64,000 nucleotides of DNA from Cupriavidus sp. BIS7 (lineage in GTDB: Bacteria > Pseudomonadota > Gammaproteobacteria > Burkholderiales > Burkholderiaceae): NCBI RefSeq assembly GCF_000292345.1, contig NZ_ALOU01000002.1, positions 1-64,000 on the forward strand. The letters run 5' to 3'. How positions within the stretch are numbered: position 1 is the stretch's first letter; every line of letters starts with the position of its first letter. Positions 15,201-24,387 of the stretch are shown here, in pieces. The notes beneath the pieces were generated by a model, which was not told where the DNA came from, ran no database searches, and saw only the letters and a list, made by a program, of their open reading frames with translations. Made by a program: the position numbers and the translations under genes.

Positions 15201-17656
15201 TAGAGCACGACGCTGAGGTTTGAGGCCTCGTGCGGCTGCAATCCGACGTAGCGCTCCAAGAGCTCGCGCGCTTGCTTGGCGGCGGCGGCCGGATCGACAT
15301 CGGTCATAGTGTCCCGGGCGCCGCGTGTAGGCGACTCCAAGAGGCTGTATCCGTTGACGGTGCTGCTTTCTGAAACCAGTGTCGGCGCGCCGGCCCGGTT
15401 GAGGACGGCGATCTCCGGATAGAACGGGTGAGCGATCTCGTCGGAGAGCTCGCGCATGAAGATTTCGCGATCCCCGTAAAGGATGCTTCCACTCGAGAGC
15501 AAGTGGGTGGCAAATCCCGCCACGCGCCGCGACTTCACCGCTAGCGCCTTCATCCGCTCAGGGTGCCAAGGGGGAATGATCAGGGCGAGGTTGTCGCCGG
15601 CCACGCGGGCCGTGCCCACCGTGAGGATGTCGGAGACCAGGCGCGAGCGGCACACGTCGCCGCGGGCGTGGGCCATCAAGACGTTCATCAGCGCGCCAAA
15701 GGACTCGGCCTGGCGCATGACCGCCTCGCCGTGAAGGCCCGTCGAAACGAAGTCCTCCATCGCCTTGATGTAGTCCTGTTCGAACTTGTCCCAGGCGGCT
15801 TTCACCTCATCGCGCTGGTGTGCTGTCAGCCGGCCCTCGTCGGCGAGATCCTTAATGCGAGTCTTGATGTCCTGGCGCAGGCTGCGCAGCTTGCTGGCCG
15901 CGGGCACAAGAGACCCCGCGTCAGTCGAGTAGGTGGCCTCCAAAGTGCCCGTGTCGAGCAGCGAGACGTTCTGCACGCCGCCCTTCTTGCTCACCAGGCG
16001 TCGGGGGACCTCTGTGCAGCCGACCGCGCCCTTCTCCAAGAGCCGGCGCATATCCGCCACCATCGACAGCCCGATCGACGTGGGCTTGTAGCTCCACAGA
16101 AGCTGGGTCTTGGCCAGGACCGTCTCCTTGACCGCGCCAACCTGCACCAAGGCGACATCGAACTTAATCTGCAGGGCCACGCGCGAGAGCGAGGAGTTGG
16201 GCCGAATCTTGTTCTTCTTGTCGTTGCGCAGCTCCTTCTCCTTAGCGAAGAACGCCTCGTAGTCGAAGAGCGGATCGGGCAGGTTCGCATTGCCGAGGCG
16301 CTCCACTTTCCAGTCCGCCTTGGAGCCCATCAGCTCCTTCAAGCCGCGATACATTGCGGAGAAGTAGCTTCCGGCATCGTAGTTGAAGCGCTCGCGCCAC
16401 TCCTTGCGGCCCTTGGCGACGGTAAAACGCAGGATCCGTTCCCCCTCGGGATCTCGAAGGCCCGCGTGCAGGCTATTCACCACGCGGGCGAAACCGTCGA
16501 AGAAGTCGTTGCACTCGATGGGCTTGCCATACAGGGCCTTTTCCCAGCGGGCGCAGAGCTTGGCGTCTTGCTCGAGCAGCCGGCGATGCTTGACGAAGAA
16601 CTCTTCGTCCTCCTCGTTGAAGTCGGAGCGGCGCTCGCGTGACTTCAAGTCCTCCAACAGCTTGCGATCCTCGGCGTCGAGCGAGTTCTCCTGGTCGCAG
16701 TCATGGTCGAAGAAGCGGATAGTCGAGTCAGCCAGGCCGAGCTGCTTTTCCTTGGGCTTGTCGAATGCGAGGTAGACGCCTTCGCCTTCCCACTCGAACT
16801 GCGCCAACGCTGAGGCCGCCTCTTGGTCGCCCGCCGGAGCGGCGGCGAAGGCTTCCAGGGCTAGGCGCGCACCTTCCGCGATGTCGGCGGCATTGGCCGC
16901 GATGCGTTCGGTGAGCTCTTCCGAGTCGAGCGTTTGGCCGTTCTGTCGAAGCTTTTTTAGCAGAGGCGCGCGCTGGGCGAAAAGCTTGGCGAAAGCCTTC
17001 TGCCAGGGCGTGCGCGTAGCCGCGAAGGTCTTGGCGTTGGAGAAGAAAGAACTGTCGCGAGGCAATCCCGCGCGCGGCATGGCGAAGCCCACCGAGTCGC
17101 GGATGGGGAGGCCGCGAATCGCCATGGCTTCGACGATGTCGGCGCAGAACTCGCCGAGCTGGACGAGAGACAGCTCTGACGACGCGAGCAGGCCGCCCAG
17201 AGCCGCATGGAACACAGCTCGGTCGTCGGGCACTGGCGAGAGCCCACCAGCATGCAGCGCGGCCTCTACCCATGGCGCGGGATTGGCCCGCATCTCCTTG
17301 GCGCCGATCGCCATGACATGCCCCAGCGTGTCGGCAAGGTTGTGCTCATTGCCATTGGCCGTCAGGATCGCCGCTTTGGAGGTCACTGCGTTGTTGCGGA
17401 CGTAGCCGGCGTTGTGGGGGATTAAAATCTCCGCCGGCAGTCCTTGGCCAGCGACCAACGCCTCGGGGATCATCAGATCTACCCGAGCAAGCAAGTCCGG
17501 ATTGGCGAGGATCGCCCGCGCGACGGCCGCGATCTGATTGGCCGAGAGCTTGTCCAGTCGGAAGAGCGCCGCCGAGTCGCCCGACTGGTCGGGGTTGGAA
17601 ATGCGCTTGGCGAGAAGATCCGCGCCGACGCGCCCGATGATGCGATCGGTCAGCAT
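12245..17656 (-). CDS. sspH: SspH/DptH-like giant FtsK/HerA-type motor protein
   Basis: An 1803-residue protein. The C-terminal 250 residues are an FtsK/SpoIIIE-HerA motor: Walker A GATGSGKS at 1573-1580, IILIDPKMGVDY, Walker B MVFLVHDEFADW at 1673-1684, and FAAQRPDKDVMP. The long N-terminal part is of no recognised fold; a low-complexity Pro/Ala/Ser linker near 1330-1410 separates the two. Size and position behind the F- and G-like genes match DptH of dndFGH and SspH of sspFGH, the presumed translocase/nuclease of phosphorothioation-dependent restriction. The ATG overlaps the sspG stop by 7 bases with GGAGAG before it. Confidence 0.75.
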   Translation of the reverse strand: MLTDRIIGRVGADLLAKRISNPDQSGDSAALFRLDKLSANQIAAVARAILANPDLLARVDLMIPEALVAGQGLPAEILIPHNAGYVRNNAVTSKAAILTANGNEHNLADTLGHVMAIGAKEMRANPAPWVEAALHAGGLSPVPDDRAVFHAALGGLLASSELSLVQLGEFCADIVEAMAIRGLPIRDSVGFAMPRAGLPRDSSFFSNAKTFAATRTPWQKAFAKLFAQRAPLLKKLRQNGQTLDSEELTERIAANAADIAEGARLALEAFAAAPAGDQEAASALAQFEWEGEGVYLAFDKPKEKQLGLADSTIRFFDHDCDQENSLDAEDRKLLEDLKSRERRSDFNEEDEEFFVKHRRLLEQDAKLCARWEKALYGKPIECNDFFDGFARVVNSLHAGLRDPEGERILRFTVAKGRKEWRERFNYDAGSYFSAMYRGLKELMGSKADWKVERLGNANLPDPLFDYEAFFAKEKELRNDKKNKIRPNSSLSRVALQIKFDVALVQVGAVKETVLAKTQLLWSYKPTSIGLSMVADMRRLLEKGAVGCTEVPRRLVSKKGGVQNVSLLDTGTLEATYSTDAGSLVPAASKLRSLRQDIKTRIKDLADEGRLTAHQRDEVKAAWDKFEQDYIKAMEDFVSTGLHGEAVMRQAESFGALMNVLMAHARGDVCRSRLVSDILTVGTARVAGDNLALIIPPWHPERMKALAVKSRRVAGFATHLLSSGSILYGDREIFMRELSDEIAHPFYPEIAVLNRAGAPTLVSESSTVNGYSLLESPTRGARDTMTDVDPAAAAKQARELLERYVGLQPHEASNLSVVLYNADAAELPLAAVRELSSIQEDGKLQCSVSVRHSDPAKLRSVYGELVNKAGDDPDLPVVSETSDNFISKLRISVTPISATPGESAQGFKAFDVAFLHDVVARAAQSEWLPVPWTNDRPNLEHAPSRWSYRSVSGENELKSTTFLACPWQTASGWAYVSAVAAVCRQTDALPDARFLPARRISLQSAALAEMIKDAHGLAEWVATYDELLDKRQLQHNGITVVRYRRGSTNGRNMIVSSTSELRLLGVLVRRRLQELNLQLDPEEIQTAADKAKRDALSISGDIVLRAAKRGVSAGEMIGLVLSRHLLAEEFKASAGGGQVLTAYFLLDDYASWLSQPESRIADILALNVEEREEGVRVVISIVESKYVSADGLAKARRDSKDQLLSTLGMFREALFGDPGRLDRDVWLARLADMLIDADIPPGMTGLMERARAKLREGDVEISLRGYSQVYVHTSDAGSTSASEQELLEQSDGVQAWQEVFDRPDLRKLAEAYAKGMGSTEARAGLGAQQPWAGHGFKKPAPRVPWLSAMGQLASGAIEASVEEPAAAVDTSMPAQSSAPAPELATQSPAQADVPVMASATTPASSEPANHGASLSELVASKFAGGSQADAEREEWAQDVTKKLKAALNSYGLQAAILGKRLTPNGCLVRLAGSDRLRVEDIENKRTQLLTTHAINLVTVQPKPGEIVVTVAGAKRQAVSLWELWSRRELNRNVAGINTSFLLGLQEINGALLYLNLGAEFGGLSSHEPHSLVAGATGSGKSVLIQALLLDIAATNSKDLAQIILIDPKMGVDYAPLADLPHMRDEIVTTKEKAGEVLEVLVQEMEDRYRAFAKARARDLPTYNAKVSAEERLPMVFLVHDEFADWMLDDAYKAAVGAAVQRLGVKARAAGIHLIFAAQRPDKDVMPMQLRENLGNRLILKVSSEATSKIALDRPGAELLLGRGHLAAKLNGEQGLVFAQAPFLSDQDIEAAVAAIRTDNGQEGQ

Positions 17657-19203
17657 GCAATCTCTCCCTTAAACGCGAACGGGTTTTCAACAAACGAGCA
17701 AGAATCGGAGAGCCTTCGGACCAGACCCAGCCCGACGAGCCGGGCTTCGAGGTTGTCCCGGTTCTCGCTGAGCTCCTCTTGGTCGACGAGCTTCGCGTCG
17801 ACCAAGCGCGCGCCTTCGGCGTCGCCAAGCACCAGGCCATAGCGCTTATTGGCCTCGGCCAGGAACTCGTCGAACTGCATACGGTCGTCGACGATCGCTA
17901 CCACGAGGGATTTCAGAAGCCGGTCGTTGGGCGCGTAGCGGGTGCGCCGCGAGAGCCTACGGGAGCTAAGGCCGATCGCGCGCGACCAGGTTGCATGGAT
18001 CTTTCCGACGTGCTGCTCGTGGCGCGCGAGGGCGAGATCGACCAGGTCGCCAACCAGGGTATCCGGACTCTTGCCCGTGTAGTCTTCGTCCTCACCACCG
18101 TCTATCGACGGCCACTGGAAGCGCTCACGCATGAGCTTGACGCGCTCGGCGTCGGGAAATTCGTTGGAGGCAGCCTCGGCCCAGGCCTCGTCCTGCCGAA
18201 TCGATTCGACGTGGGCGCGCACCGCCTTGGCGGGAAGCCCCTGGTTGAACTGGTAGCTATCGCCGGAGAGCGCGCGGACCTTCGTGCGCTCCTTCGAGAC
18301 GATCTCGCAAACTATCTCGACAGGATCGTCGTCTCCCGAGACGCGCTTGGCGCGCTCGAGGAAGTAAAGCAGCATGTTAAGGCCCGAGATGGTGATCAGA
18401 TGCTCCAAGGCGTCGTAGATCGGCATGTCCTTGGCCAGGATCGATAGCCAGTCTTCGCAGATTTGGTCGAAGCGCTTGTTGGCAACCTCAGGCAGGTAGC
18501 CCGATTGACGCGAATCGTCCGTCCGCTGCGGCACGCCTTGTAGAGCTCGGGCCAGCCGGTTCATGGGTGCTTCGCGATCGAACAGGCGCTCGGCCAAGAT
18601 GTCCCCGAGCTCCGCGCCGCGCTTAGCCCGCGTGAGCATCATGTAAAGCAGCTCGCCGGTGCGGGCAAAAAAACGTCGGTCGTTGCTCATCTTGCCGCGC
18701 GAGTCGATCTCCAAGTCCTCATAGAGAGCGTCGGGGCCGAAGGGGAAGACGAACTTGGAGCTCCAACGCTTGTTGCTGCGGGACTCGAACGAGGAGGAGC
18801 GCAGCAGCTCAATGGCCTTGGCGAAGTCATCGAAGCTCGAGAACGAACGACGCAGGTAGCCCATGTCGTCATCGCCGTTGCCCGTCTTACCTTGGTCGAA
18901 CTTCTCGAACCACTGGCGCCACTTCTCCTCGTCGGCCTGGGCGCTCTCGGCAATGGATTCGACGTAGGGATTGTTGAACAGCAACCCGCGTAGGCGTATT
19001 TGCCGCTGTGGCTGGAATTTGAACGCGCCGCCCAGGCCCTCGTGCGGGCGCAGCGGCTTCTCCAGGTTGGAACCTAGTGCGCCGAGAAATTCCAGCACTG
19101 TCAAATGCGGAAGCTGCTCGTCATAGAGGCGGTGCCCCCAGATGTTTTCGTCGACGCAGAAGACGACGCTCTTGATCTCGGGGCGCTTGTAGATCTCGCT
19201 CAT
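17650..19203 (-). CDS. sspG: SspG/DptG-like protein of the restriction module
   Basis: A 517-residue soluble protein with no recognised catalytic motif; mostly helical, with a middle region containing DDDPVEIVCEIVSKERTKVRALS. It is identified as the G component by position: it lies between an F-like P-loop protein and an H-like FtsK protein, overlapping the first by 4 bases (ATGA) and the second by 7. In DptFGH and SspFGH the G protein is also poorly characterised. The functional call depends on context, not on a motif seen here. Confidence 0.6.
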   Translation of the reverse strand: MSEIYKRPEIKSVVFCVDENIWGHRLYDEQLPHLTVLEFLGALGSNLEKPLRPHEGLGGAFKFQPQRQIRLRGLLFNNPYVESIAESAQADEEKWRQWFEKFDQGKTGNGDDDMGYLRRSFSSFDDFAKAIELLRSSSFESRSNKRWSSKFVFPFGPDALYEDLEIDSRGKMSNDRRFFARTGELLYMMLTRAKRGAELGDILAERLFDREAPMNRLARALQGVPQRTDDSRQSGYLPEVANKRFDQICEDWLSILAKDMPIYDALEHLITISGLNMLLYFLERAKRVSGDDDPVEIVCEIVSKERTKVRALSGDSYQFNQGLPAKAVRAHVESIRQDEAWAEAASNEFPDAERVKLMRERFQWPSIDGGEDEDYTGKSPDTLVGDLVDLALARHEQHVGKIHATWSRAIGLSSRRLSRRTRYAPNDRLLKSLVVAIVDDRMQFDEFLAEANKRYGLVLGDAEGARLVDAKLVDQEELSENRDNLEARLVGLGLVRRLSDSCSFVENPFAFKGEIAC

Positions 19204-21107
19204 GCCGACGCCCTCACGATCACGGGATGGGAAGAGCCGCGGCCATTGGGATCGATGTCGATGAAGTTCAAAGTTACCGCGGCGGCCTCGCCAACACTCT
19301 CATCGTCGTCGCCAACAAACTTCATCTTGCGGACGCTCTCGGCCTTGCGCAGCAGCTTGGCTTTGAACGCTAGCAGGTCTTCAAGGCACTCGTTGGAGAA
19401 GCTCGCAGGCAAGGCCCCATCCGCCACGCGCGAAAGGAACTCATGGCGGATCGGCGTGAGGTCGAAGGACACCGAGTTGCCGGGGCTGGGAGAGAGCGAC
19501 ACGTCGAGCTGCGGGCGCCCCGTCACTTCGTCAAGCTTGATGGCCATGCCGACACCGCCCTGCCGGCGGGAGGGCGTATAGTGTTCGCAAAGCACGCTCA
19601 CGCGGCTTTGGGTGAAGCCGCCGGAGCTGGCGATGAAGATGTGGTCGACGTTCTCCAATAGTAGGCCTGTCAGCACCCGATTGAGCCCCTTGGCAATGCG
19701 CCCACGAACAGCCTCGCTCACGAGCTGCTTGTCTTTGAGCGACTCAATGATTTCTAAGTAGTCGCCCGCAAAACGGAAGGCCGTCATCGACCAGCGGGGG
19801 TAGCCCGCCTCGGCCTCGGGCAACGTGAAGAAGAGACGACGACGCTGGGCCTCGAGCATCTCCAAGAACTCTGAAGAGCCGCCTTCCAAGCGAGCCTCCT
19901 CATGCCCTTCCAGATAGGCATCCTGAGCTGCTCTGAAGTCAGCCGTCGCGCCGTAAACCGCATCGCTGGCGACCAAGCGCTCGAAGTCGGGCTGCAGCCG
20001 CGAGTCGTCCTTGCCGTAGACCAGCAGTCCATCGGCGGAGTTGGTCGTCTCCTCGCCCACGCCGAAACTCGCCATGGCCTTGAACACAGGGCGATCGGAA
20101 GCCCTGCGCTTGGGCAGGTTAGCGCCGAAGGCGTTGGCATAAATGCTCGCTTTGCCAATGTGGCCGGACTCCTGGATCTTGGGCACATCGGCACAAGTCA
20201 TGAGGTTCTCCTTGGCCTCCTTGGCATCGGAGTAGCCGAGGATCATGTTCGAGCACAAAGCCAGCAGGTCGCGGACGGGGAGATGCAGTCCGTTGAGGCG
20301 TGCGATCTCGACTAGATCGCCCAACCGGCGCGCGAGCTGGCCTCCATCGGAATCGCCGAGCAAACGGCGGCGATTCTCATCGATCGGACAGATTTTGCCG
20401 CCGGCATTTAGCGAGCAGCGTTTACAGTTATCCCACTCCTGGTGGCCCGCCACCGCCTTGGTGATTTCATCGAGCGTCTTGCGGCTAGTCGTGCGGCTGA
20501 GGTCGAAGACGGCCAAGCGATCAGGCGCGGGGCCGGCTTGCAGGAAGCTCTCCTGGAGCGGCTTTCGCAGCGGATGAACCCGCCGCTGGCGTTTTTCCAG
20601 ATCGCGCAGGCGATCGAGGAGCTGGCCGTGGTTGGCCGCCAGGATCACGACCTCCGAGTCGTCGCCTCCAAGGACCGACTTTTCAAGGCGCTGCAGCGGC
20701 AGGTCGCTCTCCTCTCCGTTGAACTCCGAGAGGTCCTTAATGAAGACCGCCATGCGACCATCTGCCAAGGGGTGCTCTTTCAAGTTGCCCTTTGCCGCCC
20801 AATGCTTGGGATCACCGCCAATGCGGGTCCACAGCGCGCGGCAATGATAGGTCTTTCCATCGCCCGCCGTCCCAACGATCAGGAGCGAGCCCGGCGCCTT
20901 GGACTCGACGTGCTGGACCATGTCTTCGAGCAGCGGCGTAGACAGGCTTATCGGCTGGACCTTCGCCCGCCCAAGCGCGGTGGACACATACTCGTCGAAC
21001 ATCGTCAGGTTATTCGGCGTCGGGCCATAACTTCGCAAAAAGCGAACCCATGCACTTGACGGCGGTGCACCGCTATCGCTCTCGCCTTGCAGCAGAGTGT
21101 TTTTCAT
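19200..21107 (-). CDS. sspF: SspF/DptF-like P-loop protein of the restriction module
   Basis: A 635-residue protein with Walker A GTAGDGKT at 79-86 (SLLIVGTAGDGKTYHCRALW). A later cluster, NCKRC followed by KICP, may bind zinc. I chose the ATG at 21107: GAAGGG stands 9 bases upstream, and an in-frame ATG at 21200 falls in a TATAAT-like promoter element. Length, P-loop and position first before G and H match DptF/SspF. In known systems F, G and H restrict DNA lacking phosphorothioate marks. It overlaps sspG by ATGA. Confidence 0.7.
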   Translation of the reverse strand: MKNTLLQGESDSGAPPSSAWVRFLRSYGPTPNNLTMFDEYVSTALGRAKVQPISLSTPLLEDMVQHVESKAPGSLLIVGTAGDGKTYHCRALWTRIGGDPKHWAAKGNLKEHPLADGRMAVFIKDLSEFNGEESDLPLQRLEKSVLGGDDSEVVILAANHGQLLDRLRDLEKRQRRVHPLRKPLQESFLQAGPAPDRLAVFDLSRTTSRKTLDEITKAVAGHQEWDNCKRCSLNAGGKICPIDENRRRLLGDSDGGQLARRLGDLVEIARLNGLHLPVRDLLALCSNMILGYSDAKEAKENLMTCADVPKIQESGHIGKASIYANAFGANLPKRRASDRPVFKAMASFGVGEETTNSADGLLVYGKDDSRLQPDFERLVASDAVYGATADFRAAQDAYLEGHEEARLEGGSSEFLEMLEAQRRRLFFTLPEAEAGYPRWSMTAFRFAGDYLEIIESLKDKQLVSEAVRGRIAKGLNRVLTGLLLENVDHIFIASSGGFTQSRVSVLCEHYTPSRRQGGVGMAIKLDEVTGRPQLDVSLSPSPGNSVSFDLTPIRHEFLSRVADGALPASFSNECLEDLLAFKAKLLRKAESVRKMKFVGDDDESVGEAAAVTLNFIDIDPNGRGSSHPVIVRASA

Positions 21108-21198
21108 GCTGATTTTCCCTTCGAACGTCAAGTCCAATGCCGACGGACTGCCCATGTCTAACGAATACCATTGGGGAGTGTCAAGTGCTGCCTGGTGC

Positions 21199-21204
21199 AT
21201 TATA
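21199..21204 (-). promoter_or_regulatory. Putative -10 box of the sspFGHE operon
   Basis: TATAAT on the minus strand, giving a start near 21192 and an 85-base leader before the sspF ATG. No good -35 hexamer is visible at the right spacing, so the promoter may be weak or activator dependent. No LexA-type box is seen here, unlike at sspB. Confidence 0.4.
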
Positions 21205-21404
21205 TGCCGGTCAATCAGCTCTTCGTGGCGGCACGCCGGGTTGCGAACTTCCGACTACCCGAACAAGAGAGCACGAAGGTCCACGCAATGCTTTCGGCAT
21301 GTTAGTCTTGGCATCAAGACGTTCATTTGACCCACACCTAGGTGTCACACACGTCAGCGGCTGCTCTAGTAGATGGCAGCGCGGAGCGGAAAAAAGTCCT
21401 TTCG

Positions 21405-21472
<68 letters not shown>

Positions 21473-21481
21473 TCTATTTGA

Positions 21482-21515
21482 AAAGCCGCAATCCTTCACG
21501 GGATTGCGGCTTTTT
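21482..21515 (+). terminator. Strong intrinsic terminator after the tRNA fragment
   Basis: AAAGCCGCAATCC and GGATTGCGGCTTT form a 13-bp stem with a TTCACG loop and run into TTTTT. It is probably the native terminator of the tRNA-Met gene, left on the chromosomal side of the island junction. Confidence 0.8.
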
Positions 21516-21644
21516 GCTTTGGGGCCGATTTGAGATTGAAGGCCACTGTGGGCCAACTGCGGTGCCTGCGGGACGTTCATAGACCTCGGGCAATCGCGCG
21601 GCCGCCGCCGCGCTTGCCAGGGATGGGCTCTACCGGCTACGGCC

Positions 21645-23324
21645 TCACGCCTCGTCCGGCGCGCCCGCCAGTGCCATCAGCGGCGCCATGCACGGGCTGG
21701 CAGCCGCGAGCGCGCGCTGTTCCTGGAGGATGGCTTGCAGGATGGCGTGTGTGGTGTCGGGGTTGGCCAGCACCACGCGGAAAACGGCGATCGGGCGCCC
21801 GTCCCACTGGCTCGACGTCAGTTGCGTCCGCGAAACGAACGAATGGCCGGCCTCTCGCTGCATCTCCTGGATGCTGATGGTCAGCGCGTCCAGCGCCTCC
21901 AGAATCTTCTCGCGCCTGTCCGCCGAAGCGGTTGCCAGTGCCGCGCTCACCGCTTCCGGCACATGGCGATAGGTCAGGATGCAGAGCTGTGGCTGGCTAT
22001 CGAGTTCGAAATCGGGCTGTTGCGCGATCAGGGATGCGAAGTACCGGGCGTTGTCGATGCTCCGGTCGATCAACTGCGCCAGCCCCTTGCGCCCCAGCAG
22101 ATGCAGGTTTGCATAGAGCATGACGGCCGCCGCGCCGCGCGATCCTTCGAGCGTGTGGCGTCCCAGGTCGACCGAGCCCTTGCGCACGATGTAGTTCGCA
22201 TGCTGGACGATCTCCTGCGTCCACGCCGGGTCGCGGAACAGCACCATGCCGGCACCCATCGGCACATAGAACTGCTTGTGCGCGTCGATAACGACGGAAT
22301 CGGCACGTTCGATGCCTGCGAAGCGCCAGCGTTCGCGCTCCGATAGCAACGTGGCACCGCCCCAGGCCGCGTCCACATGGAAATGGCAGCCCGCCTCCCG
22401 TGCGACATCTGCGATCTCGTCGAGCGGATCGACGGCGCCTGTCTCCGTTGTTCCCGCAATGCCGACGATGGCCATCGGCCGGATGTTGCGCTGCTGCAGA
22501 TCGCGCAAGGTCTCGCGCAGCAGGTCGATGCGCATGCGGCCATCCGCGTCGACACCAACAGGCACGAGGTTGTCTCGCCCGATGCCAAGCACATCCGCGG
22601 CCTTCCGCAACGAGTAATGTCCGCGCTCGGAGACGACGATTGCGAGCCCGTCATAGCCGTAGTGGCGCAGCGCGGCCGGCAGCCCGGCCCGATGGATGCC
22701 CGGAAAGCCGTCACGCGCACGCAGCAGGTTGTTGCGGCTCGCCCAGAGCGCGGTGAGGTTGGCAACCGTACCGCCGGAGCAGGATGCGCCGAGTGCGTGG
22801 TCGGCATCGTGCAGCCATCTCGCATAGAACGCATTGTCCTGGGCGAACACCAGCTTGTGGAGCATGCCGATAACCTGGCGCTCAAGCCCGGTCAATGCAC
22901 CCGACGTCTCCAGTTTCACCACGTTCTGGTTAAGCGCAGCCACGACCTTGGCCAGCGACGGCATGAACGACGGCAGCGACGACGTCATGTGTCCGACGAA
23001 GGTCGGCGATGCCACGGGCATCACATGGCGAAACACGTCATGCAGCAAATGATCGGCATGTACTTTTGGCGCGACGGGAGTTTCGGGCAAATCCACCGAC
23101 GAGAATGCCGCCTCGCGAGTTGCGCAAGCGCCTGCCGGATCGAAATCCTTGCCAGCAAAGAAGTCCGCGGGGTGATCGGCAATCCGTTGTTCCAGATCCT
23201 CGAAAGCGCCAAGGTCTGCGTCGAACCAACGCAGCGGGCAGTCGTCGCCCGCGACGGCTTCCCGCGCGGCTGTCTTGCGAGCGTTGTCCGACAAGGACGG
23301 CTTCATTCGCGCCTTCATTTGCAT
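21645..23324 (-). CDS. PLP-dependent group II decarboxylase (PanP-like)
   Basis: A 559-residue pyridoxal-phosphate enzyme of the glutamate/aspartate decarboxylase group. Visible elements are CSGGTVANLTALWASRNN, the PLP-facing HVDAAWGG and the Schiff-base lysine in VIDAHKQFYVPMGAG. Length and N-terminal layout resemble PanP, the PLP-type aspartate 1-decarboxylase that makes beta-alanine for pantothenate in Vibrio. Glutamate or aromatic-acid decarboxylase activity cannot be excluded. The start (ATG at 23324, or the ATG at 23306) is uncertain because no strong ribosome binding site is present. It is the first core gene beyond the island. Confidence 0.7.
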   Translation of the reverse strand: MQMKARMKPSLSDNARKTAAREAVAGDDCPLRWFDADLGAFEDLEQRIADHPADFFAGKDFDPAGACATREAAFSSVDLPETPVAPKVHADHLLHDVFRHVMPVASPTFVGHMTSSLPSFMPSLAKVVAALNQNVVKLETSGALTGLERQVIGMLHKLVFAQDNAFYARWLHDADHALGASCSGGTVANLTALWASRNNLLRARDGFPGIHRAGLPAALRHYGYDGLAIVVSERGHYSLRKAADVLGIGRDNLVPVGVDADGRMRIDLLRETLRDLQQRNIRPMAIVGIAGTTETGAVDPLDEIADVAREAGCHFHVDAAWGGATLLSERERWRFAGIERADSVVIDAHKQFYVPMGAGMVLFRDPAWTQEIVQHANYIVRKGSVDLGRHTLEGSRGAAAVMLYANLHLLGRKGLAQLIDRSIDNARYFASLIAQQPDFELDSQPQLCILTYRHVPEAVSAALATASADRREKILEALDALTISIQEMQREAGHSFVSRTQLTSSQWDGRPIAVFRVVLANPDTTHAILQAILQEQRALAAASPCMAPLMALAGAPDEA

Positions 23325-23435
23325 CACCCAGTCCAGTGCTGTGCCGCGCTGAAAGCGGCACCGATTCGCTGGGCATTATGCCGGATCGCGCGAACGCTGG
23401 CGGCACGCGAAACCGCCACGGCTCCCCGGCTGGCC

Positions 23436-24056
23436 TCATCCGACGAGCTGATGCCGGCGCGCGAACTCCGCCAGATCGATCAACGAGCGGAAACCCAGCT
23501 TTGTCATGACACTGCTCTTGTGCGAACTGACCGTCTTGTTGCTGATGCCAAGCACGACGGAGATCGCCTTGTTGGAGTGGCCGGCAGCCAGAAGGCGCAG
23601 CACCGTCAGTTCGCGCCGGCTCAGCACGCGCGTCGGGTCGCCGGGAGCGCTGGCGGCGCGGCGGATGGTGGGTAGCGAAGACTGCGGAAACACCGCGTAT
23701 CCGTTCATCACCGCACGCACCGAGTGCTCCATGCCGTCAATGCCATCGCCCTTGTCGACAAAGCCGTGCGCGCCGCCAAGCAGCGCCCGTTCCGCAGCGC
23801 CGGCCACGGCGGACAGCACCAGCACGCGAGTCGTCGGGTAGGTTGTCACGATCTCCTCGACGACAGCGTCGGCAGGCAGATCGGCACGCTCCAGGTCCAG
23901 CATCACCAGGTCCGCGCTCTGCGTGCGCAGCTCCGTCAATGCTTCAGCTGCCGTCGTGGCCACGCGGACCTCATTGATCCCGACGAATTTGAGCAACGCG
24001 GCAATGGCCGTGGCACGGATTCCACGGTGATTGTCGATAACAAGCGCGCTGGACAT
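23436..24056 (-). CDS. NarL/FixJ-type response regulator
   Basis: A 206-residue two-domain regulator. The receiver domain shows VIDNHRG, the phospho-acceptor Asp in LVMLDLE, and the switch lysine in FVDKGDG. The LuxR-type helix-turn-helix at the C-terminus reads LSRRELTVLRLLAAGHSNKAI followed by NKTVSSHKSSVMTKLGF. The ATG at 24056 is preferred over an upstream one because GGGGGA precedes it. No sensor kinase is adjacent. The divergent uspA gene and direct repeats in the shared upstream gap suggest local control, but the target genes are unknown. Confidence 0.8.
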   Translation of the reverse strand: MSSALVIDNHRGIRATAIAALLKFVGINEVRVATTAAEALTELRTQSADLVMLDLERADLPADAVVEEIVTTYPTTRVLVLSAVAGAAERALLGGAHGFVDKGDGIDGMEHSVRAVMNGYAVFPQSSLPTIRRAASAPGDPTRVLSRRELTVLRLLAAGHSNKAISVVLGISNKTVSSHKSSVMTKLGFRSLIDLAEFARRHQLVG

Positions 24057-24387
24057 CTTTGATCCCCCGAATGAACGAACAAGCGGCGAGCTTAAGTCGT
24101 CCAATCATTGGCCGGATGCGGAAACGGCCGGGAGTGCATGCAGAATTTTCCCTGCATTCATGCAGAAATTTCAGATGTTGCAGACTTGTGTCCGCAGCTC
24201 CTGCTCACGTGTCCGGGCTGCCCTGGAAGGCGCGGCATCCTTGCATCGTCCTATGGGGACACAAATGACAATCGTGAAAACCTTGAAACTTTCCACCGGA
24301 ATTGACCTAACTTAGGTGAGTGGCGTTTAGTGCGTGCCATGATCGGCAGATTGCCTACGCAGTGTTCAATCCCAGGAGATCGACGCC
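24057..24387. other. Divergent control region between the response regulator and uspA
   Basis: A 331-base gap without genes. It holds two direct repeats, CATGCAGAATTTTC at 24137-24150 and CATGCAGAAATTTC at 24159-24172, 22 bases apart (two helical turns). It also holds the dyad ACCTAA-C-TTAGGT at 24305-24317. Both look like regulator binding sites. Confidence 0.5.

Noticed and set aside
19200..21200. An earlier sspF start at 21200
   Set aside because: That ATG overlaps a TATAAT-like element and lacks a ribosome site; the ATG at 21107 has GAAGGG before it.
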